Origin: RECO01 sp050485385
Lineage (GTDB): Bacteria > Pseudomonadota > Alphaproteobacteria > Geminicoccales > Geminicoccaceae
Reading direction: 5' to 3'
DNA: 20,688 nucleotides
NCBI GenBank assembly: GCA_050485385.1
Contig: JBJHBG010000090.1
Coordinates: 1-20,688, forward strand
The translations under genes and the position numbers were made by a program. The notes beneath the pieces are model-generated. The model had not been told where the DNA came from. It made no database searches and was given only the letters and a program-made list of their open reading frames with translations. Each line of letters starts with the position of its first letter. Position 1 is the first letter of the stretch. This document shows positions 12,449-20,682 of this stretch, one piece after another.

Positions 12449-13565
12449 GGTCGTCCATCGCGAGCGGGCGCCGGAACCGGCCCCGCTCGCGTCGCACGGT
12501 GACCGCCCGCTGCTGGAGGCAGCGAGGCTCGCCAAGCGCTTCGGCGGCATCACCGCCGTCGCGGACGTGGACCTCACCGTGCGACAGGGCGAGTTCCTGA
12601 CGCTGCTCGGGCCGAGCGGTTGCGGCAAGACGACCCTCTTGCGCCTGATCGCCGGGCTGGAGGAGCCCGACGCCGGCCGTCTGCACCTGGACGGGCGGGA
12701 GATCACGACGCTCGCCGCCGCCGCGCGGGGCTTCGGCTTCGTCTTTCAGGCCTATGCGCTGTTCCCGACGAAGACGGTCGAGGAGAACGTAGCCTTTCCC
12801 TTGCAACTGCGGCGGGTCCAGCCGGCGGAGCGGGCGCGCCGGGCGCGGGCTTTGGCGGAGCGCCTGCAGATCGCCGACCTCCTGCAGCGCTTTCCCCACG
12901 AACTCTCCGGCGGCCAGCAGCAACGGGTGGCGCTGGCCCGAGCGCTCGCCATGGAGCCGCCCGTGCTCCTCCTCGACGAGCCGCTCTCCGCCTTGGATGC
13001 CCGGATCCGCCAGCATCTCCGCCAGGAGCTGCGCCAGTCGGTGACCGAGGCCGGGGTCACCGCGATCTACGTGACGCACGATCAAGAGGAGGCGTTGGAG
13101 CTGTCCGACCGGATCGCCGTCATGGACGGCGGCCGGATCGCTCAACTCGGCAGCCCGGAGGACGTCTATCTTCGCCCGGCCACCGCCTACGTTGCGGCAT
13201 TCGTGGGCCGCGCCACCCTGCTGCCGGTCACCGTCGGCCCTGGTGGTTTGCTGCGGCCGGAGACCGGCTCGCCGATCGAGGACGTGCGCGCGACCTTGCC
13301 CACCGGCAGCCGCGGCCTCCTTTGCATCCGGCCGGAGTTCGTCGAGCTGGCACCGGCGGGCACGGCGCCGTTGCGCGGCGTCGTTCGCGGTGCCGTATTC
13401 ACCGGGGCGATGGTGCGCGTGACGCTGGAGGGGCCCTGGTCGCTGCCGGTGGAGGCCGAGGTGCCGCATCGCGCCTGGCGGCGGCTCGGCCTTCGGCTTG
13501 GTGACGTTGCCGGCCTTCGCCTTCACCTCGACGAGGTGGTCGTGGTGCCGCGGACGATGCCGTGA
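12417..13565 (+). CDS. ABC importer ATPase
   Basis: A 382-residue ATPase. Walker A is GPSGCGKT (residues 65-72), the Q-loop is Q111 in FVFQAYALFP, the signature is LSGGQQQR (163-170), Walker B is VLLLDE (183-188), SALD is the D-loop and the switch His is H221. A C-terminal TOBE-like domain of about 110 residues follows. The length and C-terminal extension fit the PotA/FbpC/PhnT group. The start is uncertain. The best in-frame candidate is TTG 12417, which overlaps the binding-protein gene by 32 nt, and the first 30 residues look non-homologous. The stop overlaps the permease start by 4 nt (GTGA), indicating translational coupling. Confidence 0.92.
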   Translation: MPSGPIATRVEVVHRERAPEPAPLASHGDRPLLEAARLAKRFGGITAVADVDLTVRQGEFLTLLGPSGCGKTTLLRLIAGLEEPDAGRLHLDGREITTLAAAARGFGFVFQAYALFPTKTVEENVAFPLQLRRVQPAERARRARALAERLQIADLLQRFPHELSGGQQQRVALARALAMEPPVLLLDEPLSALDARIRQHLRQELRQSVTEAGVTAIYVTHDQEEALELSDRIAVMDGGRIAQLGSPEDVYLRPATAYVAAFVGRATLLPVTVGPGGLLRPETGSPIEDVRATLPTGSRGLLCIRPEFVELAPAGTAPLRGVVRGAVFTGAMVRVTLEGPWSLPVEAEVPHRAWRRLGLRLGDVAGLRLHLDEVVVVPRTMP

Positions 13566-15667
13566 CCGACCGGCTCTCACGCTGGGCGATGATCGCGGTC
13601 GTCACCCTCGGCCTCGGCCTGTTCGTGGCGGTGCCGATCGGCGCGGTGTTGGTCGCCAGCCTGGAGACACCCCGACGCCTGACGATCGCCGAGCTCGTCG
13701 ACGCGACGCAGGCCAAGCTGGCGCGGATCGCGCCGGCGGAGCGCGCCGCCCGTCTCGACGAGTGGTGGGACCGGGCGTCGCTCGGCGAGCGCATGGAGAC
13801 CGCGCGCGCCAGCTTCGAACTGCTGGAGTTGCCGGTGACGTGGCGGACTGGCGACCGCTACGCCGCGCAAGAGCCGGCGGTGGAGCGCGCGATCGGCGAT
13901 CTGAGCCGTGCCGATCGCGCGGCGCTGACGGCGATGCTGCCGCTGACCAACGCCGCCCTGCATCGGCGCGTGCTGATCGCCAGCCTCGTGCGCGACGCCT
14001 TTGCGGCGGCCGAACTCGCGGCCTTTCGGGCCGGGCAGGCGCCCGGCGTGGGTCTCGCCAACTACGCCGCCCTCGCGCGCGACGACCGCCTGCGCCGGGC
14101 AGCCGCCAACAGCCTCCTGCTCGCCACGATCAGCGCGACCCTGGTCACGTCGCTTGCCCTCGTCCTGGCCTATGCCGTGCAGCGCGCCCGCATCCCCGGT
14201 GCACCGGTCGTCCGGGCGGTCGTCCTATTGCCGCTGGTGTCGCCCCCGGTGCTGATCGCGTTCGCGACGCTCTTGCTGTTCGGCCGCCAGGGCCTCGTTA
14301 CCAAGACCCTGTTGCAGGACCAGTTGGGCCTGATCGACGCGCACACCACCAACATCTACGGCTTCTGGGGCGTGGTGCTGGCACAGTTGATCGGCTTGCT
14401 GCCCGCCGCCTACGTGCTCGTCGACAACGCCCTGGCCCGCCAGGACGCCAGTCTGGAGGAAGCCGCCGTCAGCGGCGGGGCCGGCTACCTCCAGGTCCTG
14501 CGCCACGTCACGCTGCCGCTGGCCGTGCCGGGGCTCGTCCGCGCCTTCATCGTGACCTTCGTGCTGAGCATGACCGACTTCGGCAATCCGGCCGTGATCG
14601 GCCGCGGCTTTCCGGTGTTGGCGGGCGAGATCTACGACCTGATCACCGGCACGCGTGCCTTCCCGCTCGCGGCGGCCCTCTGCGTCTGGCTGCTGGTACC
14701 GGGCCTTTGTCTCTACCTGGCGGCCGAACGCCTGTTCCGGCGCCGACGCTACGATTCGGGGCTGCGCACGACCGCGGCTTTCCGCCTGCCGGTGCCGGCC
14801 GCCGTCCGGCGCGGTGCGACCGTGGTCGCCTACACCACGGCGAGCGTGATTGTCGTGCTCTTCGGCGTCGTCGTGGCAAGCGCCTTCACCGTCTACTGGG
14901 GCGTCGACTACGGCTTCACCCTGGCCCACTTCAGAGGCGAGCGAGCGGACGACGCGTTCGCCGGCACCGGCTTCGGCACCCGCTATCTCGGCGTCGGCGT
15001 GGTCCTGGACAGTCTGCGCGTGGCCGTCGTCGCGGCCCCCCTCGGCGGCCTGTTCGCCCTTCTCGTCGCCTATACGGTCGACCGCCTGCGGCCCCCGGGA
15101 AGTGCGGCCCTCGGCTTCCTGGCGCTGCTGCCGGCGGTGTTCCCCGGCATCATCTTCGGCATCGGCTACCTCGTCGCCTTCAACGCGCCGCTGGGCTTCA
15201 CCGAACTCGCGATCACCGGGACGTTGTCGATCCTGGTGCTCAACATCATGTTCGGCAATCTCTTCGTCGGCGTGCTGGCCGGGCGAACCGTCCTGCAACG
15301 CACTGCGGCCGGGATCGAGGAGGCCGCGGCCACGCTCGGCGCGTCGGCGTGGCAGCGGTTCCGGCTCGTCGTCCTGCCGCTGATGCGTCAGGCGTTCCTG
15401 CTCGGGACCCTCTACGTCTTCATCGACGCCATGACGACGCTCAGTTCCGTGATCTTCCTCGTCAGCGGCAGATATCCGCTCGCTGCGGTGACCATCTTCA
15501 ACCAAGCCACCGGGGTCGACTACGGCTCGGCCGCCGCCAAGAGCGTGACGATCCTCGCCATCGTGCTGGTGACGGTGGCCGTCGCCTTCGCCGTCGAGCG
15601 GCGGTTCGCGCACCTCGTCGGCGAGCAACGTGCGATCGCAAGGATGCCGCAGCCGGCCCGGGCTTGA
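13562..15667 (+). CDS. ABC importer fused two-domain permease with N-terminal insert
   Basis: A 701-residue inner-membrane protein containing two consecutive BPD-type transmembrane domains in one chain. Each has an EAA loop that docks the ATPase: EEAAVSGGAGYLQVLRHVTL in the first half and EEAAATLGASAWQRFRLVVL in the second. About 12 hydrophobic helices are visible. After the first helix (residues 10-32) there is an unusual soluble insert of about 130 residues (35-165), rich in Ala, Arg and Glu and probably periplasmic. Segments such as MTTLSSVIFLVSGRYPLA resemble AfuB-type permeases, known from Fe(III) and hexose-phosphate importers. The GTG start overlaps the ATPase stop. Being fused, one copy can supply both transmembrane halves. 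Confidence 0.92.
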   Translation: MTDRLSRWAMIAVVTLGLGLFVAVPIGAVLVASLETPRRLTIAELVDATQAKLARIAPAERAARLDEWWDRASLGERMETARASFELLELPVTWRTGDRYAAQEPAVERAIGDLSRADRAALTAMLPLTNAALHRRVLIASLVRDAFAAAELAAFRAGQAPGVGLANYAALARDDRLRRAAANSLLLATISATLVTSLALVLAYAVQRARIPGAPVVRAVVLLPLVSPPVLIAFATLLLFGRQGLVTKTLLQDQLGLIDAHTTNIYGFWGVVLAQLIGLLPAAYVLVDNALARQDASLEEAAVSGGAGYLQVLRHVTLPLAVPGLVRAFIVTFVLSMTDFGNPAVIGRGFPVLAGEIYDLITGTRAFPLAAALCVWLLVPGLCLYLAAERLFRRRRYDSGLRTTAAFRLPVPAAVRRGATVVAYTTASVIVVLFGVVVASAFTVYWGVDYGFTLAHFRGERADDAFAGTGFGTRYLGVGVVLDSLRVAVVAAPLGGLFALLVAYTVDRLRPPGSAALGFLALLPAVFPGIIFGIGYLVAFNAPLGFTELAITGTLSILVLNIMFGNLFVGVLAGRTVLQRTAAGIEEAAATLGASAWQRFRLVVLPLMRQAFLLGTLYVFIDAMTTLSSVIFLVSGRYPLAAVTIFNQATGVDYGSAAAKSVTILAIVLVTVAVAFAVERRFAHLVGEQRAIARMPQPARA

Positions 15668-15770
15668 CGAGCCTCGCCGCGTCGACAGCTACGCCTGCCC
15701 TTTACGTCTGACTGTTGCCCTCGATATGCGAACCGCACTCGGTGGTGCGATGCGGCGACGGCCCCCTTCG

Positions 15771-16214
15771 TCAGCGTGGCGCGCGGTGGCGGTGCTTGAA
15801 GGTGACGTTGACGCGGTCGGAGGTCAGCAGCAGCCAGGTCAGCACTGCCGAGAACAGGAGGTAGCCGGCGGTGCCGAAGGTGCGGGCGTCGATCGGGTCG
15901 GTGGCGGCCGCCGGCACCTGCATGTGGTGGGTGAAGGCGAGGCCGAGTGCGCCGCCGATCCAGATGGCGGCGATGGCCAGTTCCGGAAAGTACGGCCAGC
16001 GCAGGAAGCCCGCCGAGAGGACGGCGACGTTGGTGGAGATGGTGAAGGCGACGAGCCAGCGCGGGCGGTCGGAGCCGGGCCCATGGACGAACCATTCGGT
16101 GACGTCGGCGATCACCGCGAGGCAGAGGAAGGCGAACAGCACGTAGAGCCAGCCGCCGAGCCCGTAGCGGGGATGGGCGCGCGCCTCGTCGGGTGAGAGG
16201 CGGACCCAGCTCAA
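15771..16214 (-). CDS. DUF2569 family membrane protein
   Basis: A 147-residue integral membrane protein with four hydrophobic segments, at about residues 21-41, 51-70, 77-95 and 113-131. The opening HPRYGLGGWLYVLFAFLCL is characteristic of the DUF2569 family, whose role is unknown. The start is a TTG (16214) overlapping the hydrolase stop by 4 nt, so translation is probably coupled to that gene. Its 3' end faces the permease gene across about 100 nt, in which I find no good terminator. Confidence 0.75.
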   Translation of the reverse strand: MSWVRLSPDEARAHPRYGLGGWLYVLFAFLCLAVIADVTEWFVHGPGSDRPRWLVAFTISTNVAVLSAGFLRWPYFPELAIAAIWIGGALGLAFTHHMQVPAAATDPIDARTFGTAGYLLFSAVLTWLLLTSDRVNVTFKHRHRAPR

Positions 16215-16963
16215 CCCACGGCCCCGGCGAGGCGGTCGACGGCGTGGAGGATGCGCGCCACGTCGGTCTCGCGGGAGAGGCGGTGTTCGCCGTCCTTCAC
16301 CAGCTCGACGGTGACGTCCTCGGCGGCGACGTGGGCGGCGAGGGCAAGGGCTGTCGTCCAGGGCACGTCCGGATCCTTCTGACCGTGGATGAGGTGCATC
16401 GGACAGGAGATGGCGAGGGCCGTGCGCAGGACCAGATGCCGCCTGCCGTCCTCGACCAGCTTCAGGGTGATGGGCGTCGGTTCCTCGGCATAGGCGGAGG
16501 GCTCGTAGTGCACGCCGTCCCGCTCCAGCGCCTCGCGCTGCGCCGGTGTGGCGACGGACCAGATCAGGTCCTCGGTGAAGTCGGGGGCGGCGGCGATGCC
16601 GACGAGACCCGCCACACGGTCGGGCCGCTCGCGGGCGACCAGCGTCATGATCCAGCCGCCCATGGACGAGCCGACGAGGACGAGGGGGCCTTCGGTCACC
16701 CGGTCGACGACGGCGAGCGCGTCCGCCGCCCAGTCGCCGATGCAGCCGTCGGCGAAGCGGCCCGACGAGCGGCCGTGGCCGGCATAGTCGAAGCGGGTGA
16801 AGGCGCGGCCCCGGGCTCGGCAGTGCGCCTCCAGCGCCAGCGCCTTGGAGCCCTCCATGTCGGAACGGAAGCCGGTGAGGAACACGACCTCGGGGCCACG
16901 GCCGGGCGTGCGGCGGTAGGCGAGGCGCTGGCCATGAACGTCGAGGAAGGCCGGCTCGGTCAT
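16211..16963 (-). CDS. Alpha/beta hydrolase (ABHD10-like esterase/thioesterase)
   Basis: A 250-residue single-domain serine hydrolase without a signal peptide. The nucleophile elbow is GSSMGG with S100. The predicted acid is D197 or D199 in HGQKDPDVPW and the catalytic His is H227 in KDGEHRLS. The segments FLTGFRSDMEGSK, FDYAGHGRSSGRF and PDFTEDLIW resemble ABHD10-type enzymes, which hydrolyse acyl glucuronides and protein S-acyl groups in animals. Bacterial substrates are not established. It is the first gene of a two-gene unit with the DUF2569 gene and is divergent from the glycosyltransferase. Confidence 0.88.
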   Translation of the reverse strand: MTEPAFLDVHGQRLAYRRTPGRGPEVVFLTGFRSDMEGSKALALEAHCRARGRAFTRFDYAGHGRSSGRFADGCIGDWAADALAVVDRVTEGPLVLVGSSMGGWIMTLVARERPDRVAGLVGIAAAPDFTEDLIWSVATPAQREALERDGVHYEPSAYAEEPTPITLKLVEDGRRHLVLRTALAISCPMHLIHGQKDPDVPWTTALALAAHVAAEDVTVELVKDGEHRLSRETDVARILHAVDRLAGAVG

Positions 16964-17049
16964 CGCGGGCTCCGGTCTGGTGGCGGTCTTGGCGCGCGTG
17001 CTACGAGATCGCGAGCCTCGGGGAAAGGGGCTAGCCGGGAAGGGGTCTC

Positions 17050-18201
17050 ATGGGCGCGAGCGCGCCGACGGTGTTGCAGGTGCTGCCGAGGCTGGAGGGC
17101 GGCGGGGTCGAGCGCGGCACGGTGGAGGTGGCGGGCGGTCTCGTCGCCGCCGGCTGGGGCAGTGTGGTGGCGGCGGCCCCCGGCCGGCTGGTCGAGGCCG
17201 TGCAGGCCGGCGGCGGGCGCTTCGTCGACCTGCCGCTCGCGACCAAGAACCCCATCGCCATCGTCCGGAACGCCCGCCGGCTGGAAGCTCTGATCCGCGA
17301 GCGCGGCATCGACCTCGTCCACGCCCGCTCGCGCGGCCCCGCCTGGAGCGCCTATTGGGCGGCCAAGCGCGCGGGCGTGCCGTTCGTCACCACCTTCCAT
17401 TCGATCTACAGCGGCTACGACAATGCGGTGAAGCGGCGCTACAACTTGGTGATGGCGCGAGGCGAGCGGGTGATCGCCATCTCAGACTACGTCGCCGAGC
17501 ACGTCCAGCGCCATTACGGCGTGGAGCCCAGGCGCTTGCGCACGATCTACCGCCCGGTGGACCTCGACGCGTTCGATCCGGCCAAGGTGACGCCCGAGCG
17601 GGTCGCTGCGTCGCGCTCGGCCTGCGGGCTGGAGGAGGGCCGGCCGACGATCCTGCTGCCCGGCCGGGTGACGCGGCGCAAGGGGCATCTGGAGCTGTTG
17701 CGCGCGGTCAAGCGGCTCGGCCGCGCGGACGTCGCCGTGCTCTTCGTCGGCGCCAGCGAGGGCGACGGCAGCTATCGGCGGCAGGTCGAGCTGTTCGCCC
17801 GGACGGCGGGGCTGGAGGGCCAGATCGTCTTCGCCGGGCATGCGGACGACATGCCGGCGGCCTACCTGCTCGCCGACGTGGTGGCCGTGCCGTCGGTCGA
17901 GACGCCCGAGGCCTTCGGCCGCGTGTCGATCGAGGCCCAGGCCATGGGTATTCCTGTGGTGGTGCACGCCATCGGCGGCCTGCCGGAGACGCTGATGCCG
18001 GCGGCGACGGGCTGGCTGGTGCCGCCGGGCGAGACGGAGGAGCTGGCGGACGCGCTGGCTCTCGCCCTCGCCATGCCGGCCGACGTCCGCGCCCGCACGG
18101 CCGAGCGCGCCCGCGCCTTCGTTGCCGAGCACTTCACCTTGGAGCGCATGCTGGCCCAGACCCTCGACGTCTACCGCGAGCTGGTGCCGAAGCGGGGCTG
18201 A
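17050..18201 (+). CDS. Family 4 glycosyltransferase
   Basis: A complete 383-residue GT-B fold, GT4-type glycosyltransferase. The N-terminal acceptor domain starts VLQVLPRLEGGGVERGTVEV and includes DLVHARSRGPAW. The donor-binding domain has LLPGRVTRRKGH and the E-x7-E type motif in ETPEAFGRVSIEAQAMGIPVV. Such enzymes transfer a sugar from a nucleotide donor to lipopolysaccharide or other glycans at the cytoplasmic membrane; donor and acceptor cannot be read here. The ATG at 17050 follows GGGAAGGGG. Its last 36 codons are duplicated near the window end (20463-20571). No other envelope glycan genes are in view. Confidence 0.92.
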   Translation: MGASAPTVLQVLPRLEGGGVERGTVEVAGGLVAAGWGSVVAAAPGRLVEAVQAGGGRFVDLPLATKNPIAIVRNARRLEALIRERGIDLVHARSRGPAWSAYWAAKRAGVPFVTTFHSIYSGYDNAVKRRYNLVMARGERVIAISDYVAEHVQRHYGVEPRRLRTIYRPVDLDAFDPAKVTPERVAASRSACGLEEGRPTILLPGRVTRRKGHLELLRAVKRLGRADVAVLFVGASEGDGSYRRQVELFARTAGLEGQIVFAGHADDMPAAYLLADVVAVPSVETPEAFGRVSIEAQAMGIPVVVHAIGGLPETLMPAATGWLVPPGETEELADALALALAMPADVRARTAERARAFVAEHFTLERMLAQTLDVYRELVPKRG

Positions 18202-18309
18202 GCGGCGTCAGGCGACCGCCGCGTCGACCGCTTCGCCGAGGCGCTCGACGATGGTGTCCATGTCGGCGTCGGTGGCAATGAACGGCGGGGCGATCATGAC
18301 GTGGTCGCC
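18093..18309. repeat. Direct repeat, left copy (217 nt)
   Basis: This segment recurs in the same orientation at 20463-20682. By eye the copies differ by four substitutions and one 3-nt indel (AGCGGCGTCA here, AGCGGCCGCGTCA in the right copy). Each copy carries the 3' end of the GT4 gene on plus and the 3' end of a class III aminotransferase gene on minus. Similarity to the left of the repeat stops sharply at 18093. Confidence 0.95.
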
Positions 18310-18375
18310 CACGCAGCCGTCGGTGGTGCCGCCCGTGGGGGAGACCATCAGGCTGCGGGCCATCGCCTCGGCCTC
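18208..18375 (-). pseudogene. C-terminal remnant of a class III aminotransferase
   Basis: The minus strand encodes a recognisable C-terminus of omega-type class III aminotransferases: AEAMARSLMVSPTGGTTDGC, then VGDHVMIAPPFIATDADMDT and IVERLGEAVDAAVA before a TGA. There is no room for the rest of the enzyme; within about 50 nt upstream the frame shifts (HALAVREAIAEDCLP lies in a neighbouring frame) and homology is lost before the methyltransferase stop at 18476. It is a broken copy of the gene whose C-terminus appears again at 20581. The upstream limit is approximate. Confidence 0.75.
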
Positions 18376-18475
18376 GGAAGGCAGTCCTCGGCGATGGCCT
18401 CCCGCACGGCGAGGGCATGCTGGACCGATGGTCGTGCCGACCCGGCGACCGTCGGTCTGCGACGGGTGACCTGCG

Positions 18476-19276
18476 TCAGGCCGACCGCGTGGCGGTCATG
18501 ACGAGGGCCGGCATGGTGAAGGCGACCGACCCGTCGTGCTGCACGAACGGCCGGAGTTCGTCCTCGGCGGCCGAGCGAAGGCGGGCGGCTTGGTCCGCGT
18601 CGATCAGGCCGCCGAGGGTCCAAATGCAGGCGTGCTCCGTCTCGACGAGGTCGGCGACCGACGGAAATCGCACGGTGCCCTCGTGGCGCGTCACCCGCGC
18701 CTCGGGGAAAGCGTCCCTCGGGAGCCTCCGGAGACGGTCGGCATCGCCGAGCGTGAAGGGCGCACGCATGGCGTCACCGATCGACCTGCCGAAGAGCCGG
18801 TCGAGGAGCCGGGCGAGCGCGTCGTAGCCGCCCGACGTCTCGATCGCATCGAACACGGCGACGGCGAGGCGCCCGCCTGGCACGAGCACGCGGTGCATCT
18901 CGGCGAAGGCGCGGCGCGGGTCGTCGAAGAACATCAGGCCGAACTGACTGATGACGGCGTCGAAGGTCGCGTCCTCGAACGGGAGGGCCTCGGCGCACCC
19001 CTCGTGCCAGTCGATGGTGCCGGGCTTGGTGCGGGCGACAGCGAGCATCGCGGCGTTCGGGTCAAGGCCCGTCACTCGGCCCGAAGGGCCGGCGCGCATG
19101 GCCGCGGCGAGCGTCAGAGCGCCGGTGCCGCAGGCGACGTCGAGGACTCGGTCACCGCGTCGGATACGGGCAGCCTCGGCGACGACCGGACCCCAGCCGG
19201 CGAAGAGGGCTGGGACGAAGGCGCGGTCGTAGACCTCGGCGGGGTCCGCGGCGCGGACAAGAGCGTCCGTGGACAT
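18476..19276 (-). CDS. Class I SAM-dependent methyltransferase
   Basis: A 266-residue UbiE/COQ5-like methyltransferase. SAM-binding motif I is VLDVACGTG (residues 44-52), the acidic residue ending the second strand is D72 in GLDPNAAML, motif II is FDAVISQFGLMFFDDP, and HRVLVPGGRLAVAVFD follows. The ATG at 19276 has AAGGAGCC about 7 nt upstream; a longer in-frame start would run into the AraC gene start region. The substrate is unknown and probably small. It is divergent from the AraC-type regulator with 75 nt between starts and lies inside the repeat-bracketed segment. Confidence 0.9.
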   Translation of the reverse strand: MSTDALVRAADPAEVYDRAFVPALFAGWGPVVAEAARIRRGDRVLDVACGTGALTLAAAMRAGPSGRVTGLDPNAAMLAVARTKPGTIDWHEGCAEALPFEDATFDAVISQFGLMFFDDPRRAFAEMHRVLVPGGRLAVAVFDAIETSGGYDALARLLDRLFGRSIGDAMRAPFTLGDADRLRRLPRDAFPEARVTRHEGTVRFPSVADLVETEHACIWTLGGLIDADQAARLRSAAEDELRPFVQHDGSVAFTMPALVMTATRSA

Positions 19277-19351
19277 GCTCTGGCTCCTTACGGCTTGGGT
19301 CATTCTGGGGACCCGGTGGATCGCAAGTCGCTCCGAGCGTAGACTTGGACC

Positions 19352-20380
19352 ATGGCCGCCGCCCATGATCGTGCGTCCCGATCTCTTGCCCCACCGTCGG
19401 CACGTCGCGCCGATGGGGATCCGCTATCCGACGTGCTCGCCGAGGTGCGGCTGAGCGGCGCACTTTTCTTCCTGATCGACGCGACCGAGCCCTGGGGCGT
19501 CGAGGTGCCGGAGGCAGCGGCCTACCGCGAGGCCGTGCTGCCGGGGGCGCAACATGTCGTCTCCTTCGATGCCGTGCTCCAGGGTGACGGTTGGGTCGAG
19601 ATCGAGGGCGCGGAGCCGGTACGGTTCGAAGCGGGGGACGTGCTCGTCTTCGCGCAGTCGCCGCCGCACCGGCTGGTGAGCGCGCCGGGTGGCCGCGCCG
19701 AATACGACCGCGCGGCGACGGCGGCCTTCCTGTGCGAGATGGCGCGAGGGCGGCTCCCCTTCGCGACGTCGGAGGGCGGCGGCGGGCGGCTCACGCGCTA
19801 CGTCTGCGGGTATCTCGGTTGCGACGTCAGGCCCTTCAATCCGGTTTTGGCCTCGTTGCCGCCCTTCCTGCACTTGCGGCGCGGCGCCGACGGTGCGGGC
19901 CTGCTCGACCGCCTCATCGAACTCACGCTCACGGAGGCGGTGACGGAGCGCCCCGGCGGGCGGAGCATCCGCCTGCGGCTCGCCGAACTCGCTTTCGTCG
20001 AAGTGGTCCGTCGCCACATCGCGGCAATGGCGCCGGACGCTACGGGCTGGCTCGCCGGTCTGCGCGACCCGGTGACGGCCCGGGCGCTGGCGCTCCTGCA
20101 CGCGCGGCCGGCGGAGGCTTGGACGCTGGCCGGGCTCGCACGGGAGGCGGCCGTCTCGCGCAGCGTCCTCGCCGAGCGCTTCGCGCACCTCGTGGGCTGC
20201 CCACCGCTTCGCTACCTCGCGCGCTGGCGGATGCAACTCGCGGCGCGCATGCTCCGCGACGGCGCCCGCGTCGTGACGGCGGCAGGCGCCGTCGGCTATG
20301 CCTCGGAAGCAGCCTTCAGCCGGGCCTTCAAGCGCGAGACGGGGATCGCGCCTGCCGCTTGGCGCGGGGGCGGCGGCTGA
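19352..20380 (+). CDS. AraC-family regulator with N-terminal cupin domain
   Basis: A 342-residue transcription factor. The N-terminal half is a cupin-type sensor of the kind found in many AraC regulators: DPLSDVLAEVRLSGALFFLI, a VEIEGAEPVRFEAGDVLVFA strand pair, then FLHLRRG. The C-terminal AraC DNA-binding domain (about 240-340) has two helix-turn-helix units, WTLAGLAREAAVSRSVLAER and VGYASEAAFSRAFKRETGIA. The ATG at 19352 lacks a good ribosome-binding site, and the family usually begins near DPLSDVL, so the true start may be up to 23 codons later. It probably controls the adjacent divergent methyltransferase gene. Confidence 0.88.
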   Translation: MAAAHDRASRSLAPPSARRADGDPLSDVLAEVRLSGALFFLIDATEPWGVEVPEAAAYREAVLPGAQHVVSFDAVLQGDGWVEIEGAEPVRFEAGDVLVFAQSPPHRLVSAPGGRAEYDRAATAAFLCEMARGRLPFATSEGGGGRLTRYVCGYLGCDVRPFNPVLASLPPFLHLRRGADGAGLLDRLIELTLTEAVTERPGGRSIRLRLAELAFVEVVRRHIAAMAPDATGWLAGLRDPVTARALALLHARPAEAWTLAGLAREAAVSRSVLAERFAHLVGCPPLRYLARWRMQLAARMLRDGARVVTAAGAVGYASEAAFSRAFKRETGIAPAAWRGGGG

Positions 20381-20462
20381 CGCGGCACGCCCGTTCCGGC
20401 GCGGCGTTGTCGGGCCGGAGCATGGTGACGGTCCGTGGGCCGGGCGCTCGCGTCCCCGCGCG

Positions 20463-20571
20463 CCGCACGGCCGAGCGCGCCCGCGCCTTCGTTGCCGAGC
20501 ACTTCACCCTGGAGCGCGTGCTGACCCAGACCCTCGACGTCTACCGCGAGCTGGTGCCGAAGCGGGGCTGA
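20463..20571 (+). pseudogene. 3' fragment of the GT4 glycosyltransferase gene
   Basis: The last 36 codons of the glycosyltransferase gene plus its stop are repeated here. The peptide ends AEHFTLERVLTQTLDVYREL then VPKRG, with M-to-V and A-to-T changes relative to the complete gene. No start codon or upstream part of the gene precedes it, so it is non-functional. It forms the left half of the second repeat copy. Confidence 0.9.
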
Positions 20572-20682
20572 GCGGCCGCGTCAGGCGACTGCCGCGTCGA
20601 CCGCTTCGCCGAGGCGCTCGACGATGGTGTCCATGTCGGCGTCGGTGGCAATGAACGGCGGGGCGATCATGACGTGGTCGCC
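20463..20682. repeat. Direct repeat, right copy (220 nt, may continue past window)
   Basis: Second copy of the segment at 18093-18309, same orientation, with a 2370-nt offset at its left edge. The last six bases of the window no longer match the left copy, but too little sequence remains to fix the right boundary. Confidence 0.93.

Noticed and set aside
13498..15711. 737-codon plus-strand frame overlapping the permease
   Set aside because: Arg/Pro-rich with no membrane segments, while the neighbouring frame gives a clear two-domain permease.
15725..15755. Terminator between the permease and DUF2569 genes
   Set aside because: Only a 5-bp CGCAC/GTGCG stem with no T-tract on either strand.
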